A stretch of 64,000 bases of DNA from Nematostella vectensis (Eukaryota > Cnidaria > Anthozoa > Actiniaria > Edwardsiidae). The stretch spans positions 3,410,001 through 3,474,000 of the forward strand of contig NC_064038.1 in NCBI RefSeq assembly GCF_932526225.1, in the 5' to 3' direction. The notes under the pieces were generated by a model. The model saw only the letters and a list, made by a program, of their open reading frames with translations, searched no databases and was not told the DNA's origin. Below are positions 12,001-24,000 of this stretch, in pieces. Position 1 is the stretch's first letter, and each line of letters opens with the position of its first letter. A program made the position numbers and the translations under genes.

Positions 12001-15000
12001 TCAAATGGCAGATCCAAATGGACCAAGTATAGATCTATGGGGTTACAGAATCTCAAGAATTAAATAAGCGTATCAAATGGCTCATCCAAATGGACCAAGT
12101 ATAGATCTCTAGATTCATGTAGAAACACAAGAATTAATAAACGTATCAAATGGCAGATCCAAATGGACCAAGTATAGATCTATGGGGTTACAGAATCTCA
12201 AGGATTCATAAACATATCACACGGCTCATCCAAATGTACCAAGTATAGCGCGATGACAAGAATCAATATACGCACCAAATAACTGAACTAAAAGGTTCAA
12301 GTATAGATCTCTGGGGTCACAGATTCCCACGGAATGATAGAGGCATCAGATGCTGATCAAAAAGGACCAGGAATAGATCCTTGAGGTTGCAAGGTTTACC
12401 TTGGTATCACACTCACTGACATCACGGAGTAAATTGTAAAGAGATGTGAAACTTCCCTCCATGTACTGAAAGATCAGACATATTGGATTACATAAAATAG
12501 TCGGGGATTTGAAGTTTGAAGGAGGAACCGCGACAAAGGTGCGAGTTTAGAGAGTTTGAGAGAGGGCCCAATGTAAGACACCAAGGGTAAAACGCGACAA
12601 AGGTTGGAGGGCCCAATGTAAGACACCAAGGGTACAACGCGACAAAGGTTGAAGGGAGATGGTAAAAAAAGTTGTGACATCAGATGTGTTAACGTTGCAA
12701 ATACGCTGGTTTAGATTAGCGCGGCAAGGGATTTTGGCCCAATATGTGACAGAGGAAACTAGACAGAGAGAAGACAGAGAAAGTCAAGACAGAGAAAACA
12801 AAACAGAGAAAACAAGGGGTATGACAGAGAAAGGGAAAGCAGGACAGAGGATGGACGGAGGAGGTATGGAAGTGGCAAGGCTTATGTATGACAGAGACAG
12901 GAGAAAACAAGACAGAACCTTAGCCCTTACCGGGAGGAAGCTGTCCAACTGGAATTCAACATCATCCACAGTTAATTACGGTTAAAGATTCAAAAACTCT
13001 AGCAGTCTATAACCAATGTACTGATACTGCATTTACAGTAGTAAAGCAGTTAGTAGATGCAGTACATGCTTATTAACCCATTGACCCCTCAACCGGCCGA
13101 GAGAAGTACATGCCGTAAAATTTATGAATGAAAAGTAAACACAACGAGATCAAGAAACTCAGGTGTAAAGGATAAATGGCCTAAGATATGCATCCCAGCA
13201 AGATTATAGCAGTTACTTTAGAAGCGAGACATTAGGCAAGCAACAGTTTTAAAGTTTTAGCTGAGTTAGAATGAAAATGAAAATGGTGTGAATCACTTTG
13301 AATGTTATTCTAGATATTTGGGAAGTGCATAAAAATGCTTTTGTCGTCAAAGGATATCAGTCCTCAGCGTGTTTGCGGCAGTCAAGCGGACCTGGAAATA
13401 AAACAGGAGTGAACGAGACTCAAAGAGACTGTACTTCCATTCGCACACCAGGTTCCACACAGTGCCAAAATTGCACGACGGTGTGCAACTCTCTACTACA
13501 GCAAATCAGCACAAAAAACTCATCACGAGACATGCAATCATTGCGTGCGATTTGCCACACAATGATAATAACGCTACAAACGACGATTTTTTACAGGAAG
13601 CTATGCAACATGACTGCTTGAAAGATGTTGTACTTCAACACGAAACAAATACTTGCAAGTGGCTGGTGAATGCCTCTCAAGATGCTGTGCAACATGGATT
13701 CAAATCGTGCAAGTGTTTTTGTGTATTACACAATCAACATGTACAACAACAATACACGGACCAAACAGAAGGGCCAAAGATATCGTACGTAAACTTACCA
13801 CCAAATCTTCGTCTTTCTGCATCAAAAGTAGCAGAGACTCATAAAGAAGCGGACGAACTGATGCCGTGAGCTTAACATTAACCCACTGGCCAACCAACCA
13901 CGGCACGCGGCGACGCAACAACTTGAACCTACACAAGGCAAATGTAGGGTAGAAAAGGATAGTGATAACTTGAACCTATACAAGACAAATTTAGGGTAGA
14001 ATAGGATAGTGATAACTTGAACTTATACAAGACGAATGTAGGGTAGAATAGGATAGTGATAACTTTAACCTACACAAGACAAATGTAGGGTAGAATAGGA
14101 TAGTGAAAACTTTAACCTATACAAGACGAATGTAGGGTAGAATAGGATAGTGATAACTTGAACTTATACAAGACGAATGTAGGGTAGAATAGGATAGTGA
14201 TAACTTGAACCTATACAAGACGAATGTAGGGTAGAAAAGGATAGTGATAACTTGAACTTATACAAGACGAATGTAGGGTAGAATAAGATAGTGATAACTT
14301 GAACCTATACAAGACAAATGTAGGGTAGAATAGGATAGTGATAACTTGAACCTATACAAGACAAATGTAGGGTAGAATAGGATAGTGATAACTTGAACCT
14401 ATACAAGACAAATGTAGGCTAGAATAGGATAGTGATAACTTTAACCTATGTATACAAGACAAATGTGGGGTTGAAAAGGATAGTGATAACTTGAACCTAT
14501 ACAAGACAAATATAGGCTAGAATAGGATAGTGACAGCTTGAACCTATACAAGACAAATTTAGGGTAGAATAGGACAGTGATAACTTTAACCTATGTATAC
14601 AAGACAAATGTGGGGTTGAATAGGAAAGTGATACTTGAACCTTACAGGACAAATGTGGGGTTGAATAGGAGAGTGATAACTTGAACCTATACAAGACAAA
14701 TGTAGGGTAGAATAGGATAGTTATAACTTGAGCCTATAGATGAGGAATGTAGAGTAGAATGACTTAGTGAATGGGATAAATACTACTGATACACAGGAAG
14801 GATGTAGGATAGAATAGGGTAGCGACCGTGCGAGCAGGTCTTACCTAGGGGACTTGTTATGCATCTCTCTTCTTAGGTGATAAGTGAACCAGTTGTCAAA
14901 GTCTAGCTCTTCAAAAAGATTATAAGACGCGAGGCCAGCTGCAGTATACACTGTAACAGGAACCAAGAGATAGTTACTCAGGCTGGTAGTAATATCACAT

Positions 15001-18000
15001 CTAGTGTAATCAAGAAAATATCCATTATCGTCTTCACACACACACACACACACGTGGGCATAGGGAATTCTAACAGGGAAATGGTTGCTCCCCCTAACAG
15101 AATTTCTAGCCTGCCCTAGAAAAAATTGAAAGAATTTAACGCAGTCAAATGTAGAGGTAAATTTGTGAATTATATCTTCACTCATTTCAAAGTTTGATGT
15201 TTGGAGGGGGGGCACCCCTGGACCCCTCTGGATTCGTCTCTGTGCGGCAATGTCACGCTGCTCTGTCACACTGTCACGCTGCTCGTCACGCTGCTCTGTC
15301 ACACTGCTCTGTCACAATGTCACGCTGCTCGTCACACTGCTCTGTCACGCTACACTGTCACACTGTCACGCTGCTATGTCACGCAGTCACGCTGCTCGTC
15401 ACGCTTCTCTGTCACGCAGTCACGCTGCTCTGTAGTCTTCACGGAATCTCACCGGCATCCTTTTGCAAGAGTACGTTCATGTCCTCTGTATCAGGCGACG
15501 CTAAAAACGAAATAGCAGCAAATATTAAACCTTCCATTCTTACATACTTTCTTTCTTGCTAAGACGGTGTCCAGGCGATTGACACTGTGTTTTTATTGCG
15601 TCTAAGATGGAGGCAGCTATCGTAAATTCAGGGTTTTCAAGGTGAAAGTTGAAAACGGTGAAAGTTTGAATTGACAAGGGGTGACGTCACTCTTACTTCT
15701 TACTGTTTTAATCAAGCTGACGACTACTGACGTGATAGTGGGGCGAATTGCATGACAGGTGGTGACGTCACTCTTACTTTTTAATGCCTTCATCAAGCTG
15801 ACGACTACTGGCGTGACAGTGGGGTGAATTGCATGACAAGGAGTGACACCACTCTTACGTTGGACTGTCTTTATCAAGCTGACGTCTACTGACGTGACAG
15901 TAGGGCGAATTGCATGACAAGGGGTGACACCACTCTTACATTGGACTGTCTTTATCAAGCTGACGACTACTGGCGTGACAGTAGGGTGAATTGCATGACA
16001 GTGGGTAACTTCACTCTTACGCTGGAGTGCTTTATCAAGCTGACGACTACTGGCGTGACAGTGGGGCGAATTGCATGACAGGGGGTGACGTCACTCTTAC
16101 CTTGGACTGTTTTTATCAAGTTGACGACTACTGGCGTGACAGTGGGGCGAATTGCATGACAGGGGGTGACACCACTCTTACCTTGGACTGTTTTTATCAA
16201 GTTGACGACTACTGGCGTGACAGTAGGGTGAATTGCATGACAGGTGGTGAAGTCACTCTTACTTTTTAATGCCTTCATCAAGCTGACGACTACTGGCGTG
16301 ACAGTGGGGCGAATTGCACGACAGGGGGTGACGTCACTCTTACCTTGGACTGTTTTTATCAAGTTGACGACTACTGGCGTGACAATTGAGCGGTATTCGG
16401 CGAACAAAGTGAGGTACAAGTTTTCTATGCTTGGCTGCAGGAGAGAGAAGGGAGAGTAAAACAATTGCTATGAGTCGGGCAAATTGGGGAGGAGCCACTC
16501 TAAATGATACACTTTTCTAAATGTTCTTTTGATTCAGTCTCCTATCATTGTGATACCTTGTTACCACATGGCGCCACAGGAAAGTAATGATTAGGCTCGA
16601 TTTTCACCTCGTTTCTGAGCTGCATTACGTGCCTCCGATGAGGCCTAGCGACGGCTGGACATAGAGCCTAGAGAAACTCCTGCGATTTTCTGTTCGATTT
16701 CCAAGCACAAAGCCTTGTTTTGCTTTATTTTGCAGGCTTAGAGCCCCTAGTTTTGAGTAAGCTGAAGGATAGGACTTTAGCTCAAGGCCTCCTCTCAGTT
16801 CAGATAACATGCGGTTCTACTGAGATTATCTATGCCTTTAGTGCTATTAATCATGAATTATCGTCATTATATCCGTCACGTCTTCAACGTAATTAGGCAC
16901 ATTTATCGCAACAAGAGAGTATTAATAAGAAGGATGTGTAAATATCATAAAGGATATATGGTTTCCCTCTAGTATTTATGCTCTCTTGATTACCCTTATT
17001 TCTAAATGAAAACTCAAGTAATATGGTCCCAATTATACTACTGTCACGTACCTGAAGCTGCTAACGCCACGAGTCGTCAACATTTTCACTAACGGCTATC
17101 ATGACATTTATTGCTTATATTTCTGGTAAAAAATCTGCTCCCTTTAATCACAAGTAATTTGGTTTCCTCTTTACTACTATCACTTACCCGAAGCTGGTAC
17201 CGCCACGACTCGCCAACTTCTTCATTAACTAAAACAAAACAAGAAAAAATGACTTTAAAACAAAAACAACATAAGACAATATTAAAAAATAAAAAATATT
17301 GAGATGAAATATGTATAACTCACTGTAATCCTCCGGGTCAGATTCCCAATTATCCAATTCCTTAATTAGAAAAATACAAAACAAATGTAACGATATCAAT
17401 ATTGCAACGGGATCTTCCTTAAAAGCTCTATTAACCTCCTTTCTTAAGATAGCCCACCTAGAACCTACTGACTGAAAACTATCCAGACCACGGGCTATAG
17501 GATAATTTGACTCCGAAATGAAGTCTAATGGCTTGTAAGTGTTGAATACGCAGGTATTCCTACTTTGACTGGATGTTTTTGCCTTGGTTTCGCACCTGCA
17601 GCGAGCTCTGTCCCTTCGTGCTTGCGACCTTTTAAACAACGTGCTGTGTAACCGCCGCCACCTGGTAAATAAGTAACTTGACCACCTCGACATCCAGCGG
17701 CATGTTTTTTCTCTTCCCCAATATATTTTTTAGTCATAAAATATAGTGGGACATTAGACTTCATTTTGGAGTCAAATTATCCTATAGCCCGTGTCTAGAC
17801 TAAGACGTTTCCATGCTGAATTATGAGCAAACTATGAGGGTTCAGATAGACATGGGTCAGACGTATTTGAAAGCAGACTTTGTTGTTGCCATACAACTTA
17901 TGTCAAATACACATTGAAAATAATATTGAATTACATTATGATTTAGAAGAAAATAATGCATGATTATTCTGTTTATGATTTCTGTAAGAACAGATGGTGT

Positions 18001-21000
18001 GAAGAAGGACATCTTTGTCTGAAACAAAGGAAAAAAAATAGTTATTGTATCACTATCAATTTTAATGCTCCAAACATAGATAGCTAGGGTAAATTATGTT
18101 GTCAAAATAGTGTTTTAAGGCATCTGTCCCTTCACCAGTTGAGAGTCTAGCTAACAAAATGTATGCACCTTTCAAAATAAATGTTTAGTTTCTTGATTTC
18201 TTAATAAGGATGAATTAAATACAGAAATGATTGGAAGCTGACCTGTGGCCCAAATAATACAGCCCACATAATAGACTAGTCATAAACTTGAGTAACCTTT
18301 CTTACTTTGCAATAGGCTTGCATCAAGTGAACATATATAAGTGATATACTGACCTGATGTGCGGCTAAGATGTTCTGAGAAGAATCATCTGAAAAAAAAA
18401 AATAATAAACTTCAATCAAAGAAACACATTGTGCACTCTGGTCAAAGGGCCATGTTTGGCCATGTCTTTGTTTTTGTTTTCAATCAATCATGGAATAAGT
18501 AAATAACTCCCAGCCATCGCTAAGGATGGGTGTCACTAAGGATGGGTGTCACTAAGGATGGGTGTCACTAAGGATGGGTGTCACTAAGGATGGGTGTCAC
18601 TAAGGATGGGTGTCACTAAGGATGGGTGTCACTAAGGATGGGTGTCACTAAGGATGGGTGTCACTAAGGATGGGTGTCGCTAAGGATGGGTGTCACTAAG
18701 GATGGGTGTTGCTAAGGTTGGGTGTCACTAAGGATGGGTGTCACTAAGGATGGGTGTCACTAAGGATGGGTGTCACTAAGGATGGGTGTCACTAAGGATG
18801 GGTGTCACTAAGGATGGGTGTCACTAAGGATGGGTGTCGCTAAGGATGGGTGTCGCTAAGGATGGGTGTCACTAAGGATGGGTGTCACTAAGGATGGGTG
18901 TCACTAAGGATGGGTGTCACTAAGGATGGGTGTCACTAAGGATGGGTGTCGCTAAGGATGGGTGTTGCTAAGGATGGGTGTCACTAAGGATGGGTGTTGC
19001 TAAGGATGAGTGTTGCTAAGTATGGGTGTCACTAAGGTTGGGTGTCACTAAGGATGGTGTGTTCTTTTAGGGTATTTACCTCTATTTCTTGTAAAAAAAA
19101 GAGATATATTCTTCGTAAGAGTGCGATATTTCTAACTGAATTTCTAAAACAAATAAAATGACTAGGCGCGAAGGCCTAGGACTAACAAATAAAATGACTA
19201 GCCGCGAAGGCCTAGGACTAACAATAAAATACCTTTTTTAATTAGCTGGTGGCTAGAAGCCAATGAAAACTCGCCTAAAATATTTTCGCACAAAAAAATT
19301 AACCTTTTCAAGTTATTTCGTGCTTTCTTTCGGTACAAAATGTAGTTTGGGCGTAACAGTTGATATTCCTTGTAATTTAGCGCGTAATTAAGTAAAGAAT
19401 CCTGCAAAATTTTGATTTTTTAAGAAACATGTATTGCAAAATCCCGTGTAATTTAGCGCGTAATGATTGATTTTCCGCGTAATGTAGCGCATAATTTAGC
19501 CAAGATTCCCGCGTAATTTTGAGGGTTTTTTTCCGCGTAATTCCAGAAGCCCTGTATCAACAAATTCAATAGCTGAATGATATCAAATCTCTTTCAAACT
19601 TCTTCTATACCTTTTATTTCCTTGGGAGGCCTGTAGGTCTCACATCGTAAAATCGCTCGCATTATATTACAGCATTGGACAAGCAGGGTCTCAAATGTGA
19701 GCACTGGAAAGAACAGGCATAAACATACTGATGTTGCTTTATATGAAAAAATAAACATGCAAGGTATATCTATATAGAAGTGGTGATTGTGATGATAATA
19801 GTATGTTTTTAAAATAATAATGATAATAACAACAATTACGAAAAGATCACGAAAAGACACCGCCAAAAAGTGGACATTTTGCTATTGAGGAATTATCAAA
19901 TATTATCCTTTTTCCATATGACACAGCTATGAATGTGCACCCCCTCACAGCCCTCAGGAAACCCTGGGTGACAATCCCCACATACCTCCAGCTTCCTCAC
20001 TGAACACATAATTAGCAGCAAACTCCAAACTCTGCTTCAGGAGGGGGACAAATGATGCTGGGTGGTGCTCCTGTGTCTCAAGCAACTAAAAAATCAAGTT
20101 GGTTAGATGAGTGAAACTCGATAGTGGGTTAGATGAGTGAAACTCGATAGTGGGTTAGATGAGTGAATCTCGATAGTGGGTTAGATGAGTGAATCTCGAT
20201 AGTGGGTTAGATTAGTGGAACTCAATAGTGAGTTAGATGAGTGAAACTCGATAGTGGGTTAGATGAGAGAAACTCGATAGTGGGTTAGATGAGTGAATCT
20301 CGATAGTGGGTTAGATGAGAGAATCTCGATAGTGGGTTAGATGAGTGAAACTCAATAGTGAGTTAGATGAGTGAAACTCGATAGTGGGTTAGATGAGTGA
20401 AACTCAATAGTGGGTTAGATGAGTGAAACTCGATAGTGGGTTAGATGAGTGAATCTCGATAGTGGGTTAGATTAGTGGAACTCAATAGTGAGTTAGATGA
20501 GTGAAACTCGATAGTGGGTTAGATGAGTGAATCTCGATAGTGGGTTAGATGAGTGAAACTCAATAGTGAGTTAGATGAGTGAAACTCGATAGTGGGTTAG
20601 ATGAGAGAAACTCGATAGTGGGTTAGATGAGTGAATCTCGATAGTGGGTTTGATGAGTGAATCTCGATAGTGGGTTAGATGAGTGAATCTCGATAGTGGG
20701 TTAGATGAGAGAAACTCGATAGTGGGTTAGATGAGAGAAACTCGATAGTGGGTTAGATGAGTGAATCTTGATAGTGGGTTTGATGAGTGAAACTCGATAG
20801 TGGGTTTGATGAGTGAATCTCGATAGTGGGTTTGATGAGTGAATCTCGATAGTGGGTTAGATGAGTGAAACTCGATAGTGGGTTAGATGAGTGAAACTCG
20901 ATAGTGGGTTAGATAAGTGAAACTCAATAGTGAGTTAGATGAGAGAAACTCGATAGTGGGTTAGATGAGAGAAACTCGATAGTGGGTTAGATAAGTGAAT

Positions 21001-24000
21001 CTCGATAGTGGGTTAGATGAGAGAAACTCGATAGTGGGTTAGATTAGAGGAGCCTGGCTCTTGAACATGCTTGTGATACAGTCGCACGTTTGTTTCAAAG
21101 TGAAAATACACAGTGGAACCATCATTTCTTGAAAGCGAAATAGGCAGCTGAAAGAGTAGGTAGATCCGCAAGTATGTGAAATATGTGATGTGGAGTACAG
21201 TTTGTGAAATCCGTTTGCATCGCACCGAATTTACTAACAAGAAGACAATCAAACAGCTTTTAGATAGTGTCCAGTAGTTTTTCTCTGGATTGGTGACGGT
21301 AGCATTCTTGAAAAAAAAAACGCTACCAGTAAGACTGCCCCTTTAACAACGAGTGCTGATCACAAATGTATTTACTTAACAAATAAAGCCTCTTTTTCAT
21401 CTTTTTTGGTATTTGGTGTTTGATTGGCCTGGAAGAATTCAAATATTGCGAGCATGACATTGATTGCTGAGTGGTTATCGACCAATTCTTCTTTTAAAAT
21501 TTCATGTATGTACGATAGTGTATGCATACTATCTATCTATCTCAATTAGCATTTACATCATACATCATAGCAAGGGAACCAAAGATGGCCAAGTTTACCA
21601 TGGCTGAGAGAGTGATAATCTACATTGCCTTGTTATGCACTTACTGTTTTACTCAAAAGTTTGACAGTCTTCTCAAGCATCTTGACTAGCTTGGTATTAT
21701 GCTGTATTTGGTTTCCTAGAGAACAAAAATATATATCCCTCTGTGACTTGGTGGCAAGCTGGTTTCTCACATCCCAATTATGGTAAACCAAACTAGCACA
21801 AACTGGTCTGTCCCACATCTGGAGAGATTTGGGGATATTACCGTGATTGCACTAGTCAGCCCATAAACTACCAATTAAACCTAGTAGATATAAACATTTT
21901 ATGTATCTCGCGACTCGAGTGTGCTTTAAAGCCGCATTGTCACCAGTTTACTTCAGGAGGGCCAACGGAAACCTCAAACGTTAAAAGACAAAAGAATCTA
22001 TTAAAATCTGAGATATTTAACAGGCCACCCGCTCTAAATTATCAATCACATCCTCAAAGAAACTTCCAATAGACACACTGCTTTCAATATTTTTAAATAT
22101 TTTTCGTGTTTTCCATTAAAATAATCAGATATTGTTACATAATCGACCGGAAGTAAACTGGTGACAATGCAGCTTTAATGGAATGTTATTTTGTTAATGG
22201 CTTTAGACAAATGTTTCTAGAAGAACCATTTGTACAGTACTTTCAAGTTGTGAAGCTCAAAAGAGTAATTTTTGTACAATATATTAGGTTTTACAAGCTT
22301 GATTGGCCTTACTTACTATATTCTAGGCAGAGCCTTATCTTTTCAAATATTGCATTTAGGAAGACCTGTATAAAGATAAAATACTGTATGTACAGCGACA
22401 ATCAAATAGCACACACAATCAAATGCATCACAAACATAAATCTTTTCATTCAAGCTTAAAGAATTTTCAAAAAAATTATCAGATTAGTTGTAAAAAAGGT
22501 TTTACCATAATAAACTAGCTTGTCTTTTGGAGGGTTAGTGTAGTAGTGTAACCATGACCAATCACTCACCGTCTGTAATGAGTCTGAGCTGAACTCCCTT
22601 GTCCCTTGGACGGTAAGTTTACGAAGGACTAAAGATTAAAAAATCAATTTTTCTTGACTTTTATAGAGAATTAAACTTCATTATATTTTATACTGTGTTT
22701 ATACAGCAAACTGCCATCAAGTGGCCAATTCACCTAAAAATATCCAAGAAACCTATTTCTAACTGCTGTATTCTGCACCCATTATCAATTTTCGCTTTTA
22801 TGGTCCAAAGGACGGCTGCTTTAAAGAGGTACCACTGTGTGGCTGGTAATTCAAAGGTTAAAAGCACAAGGTCAAGGGGGCAGTCCGACCCTCCCCTGAC
22901 AAAATTTCCATAGAATTGTAATGGAGCTAAAATCCACAAATCTACCTCATGTCAAATAAGTTATATACTGGTGTCCCCTTTTGGGGTGGCGCCCTTCCCC
23001 CCTTTTTTAGGGCGTGGTTACTGTATTCACAGGTAACAACAATGATGAGAGTAACTTAAGAATCACCTTTTGCTGATAGTACACTAAGCTGTAAAGCTTC
23101 CTCAAGATGTTCCTCCTAAAGAAAGACAAAGGCATGAATCAGTAAAACAATAATAAAAAATTTAAAAAAAATCATAACAAAAATAATTTTATTTACATGT
23201 CTCTGTGCCTTGTCAAAAAATTGGGCAGAGTGAGCCTTCCACAGATCCAAAATATGTCCATAGATACTATTAGAAAGCTGAAATGAGAAATACATACATT
23301 AGAGCATCAGTCTTCATTAACATACTGTATGCCTACAGTGCGACATGCACTAGCTGCCACACCTTGACATTTTTGTGAAGTGATTAAAACCAGTGACGAT
23401 ACAAGAAAAATGCCTGCTGATTGCCAATAGGTGCCTTTAATAAGTACATTCCTGAACATCTATTTGTCACAGGTGTCTCAGCATATAATAGGTACCTCTG
23501 TTTTTGTCTGTTTGTGCATAGGTGTGTCATAAGAATTACCTCTCTGAACATCTGTCTGTCCATTGCAAGCCTCTTGGATGCTAACATCTTGGTAACATGG
23601 TTCAGAATTAACAGAGAATTGTGCTGCACTAGATGTAGAGGACTTCTGACAGACTGCATGAAAAAGAAATACATATTAATAAAGTGTTTTGATTTGTTAT
23701 ATCTACAGTATACCATTTTATTAAGAGGCATGCAATTTAAAATATAGAGGTCTTTTACCTAAGAATTTGTTTTTGTACATAATGACAGAGAACCTCTGAA
23801 AAAAGTCTGCCCTGAAGGAGTCTTATTAGAGATGAAAATTTTGAGTCGAATATCAGTTTTTGGTGTATTGAAAAAAAATTGATACAGTTTAGGCATGTCA
23901 AATATTTCTCTCATTTTTAACTGCTTTGTCTAATAACTTGATTTTAAGAGAGCACTAAAAGCAGAAACAAAAAAGTGCCAATTAAAAAAGGCTAATAAAA

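Noticed and set aside
13298-13869. Overlapping plus-strand ORFs of 107 and 135 codons
   Set aside because: They lie antisense across IPO11 exons 20 and 21 and the U12-type intron; no recognisable domain.
15194-15562. Ser/His/Cys-rich ORFs in three frames
   Set aside because: Low-complexity translation of the GTCACGCTGCTC array.
15967-16464. 165-codon repetitive ORF as a separate gene
   Set aside because: It is the end of IPO11 exon 17 read into the 81-bp array; kept as a finding rather than as a gene.
18520-21045. CRISPR-like arrays
   Set aside because: Units are contiguous without variable spacers, no cas genes are present, and the genome is eukaryotic; they are minisatellites.
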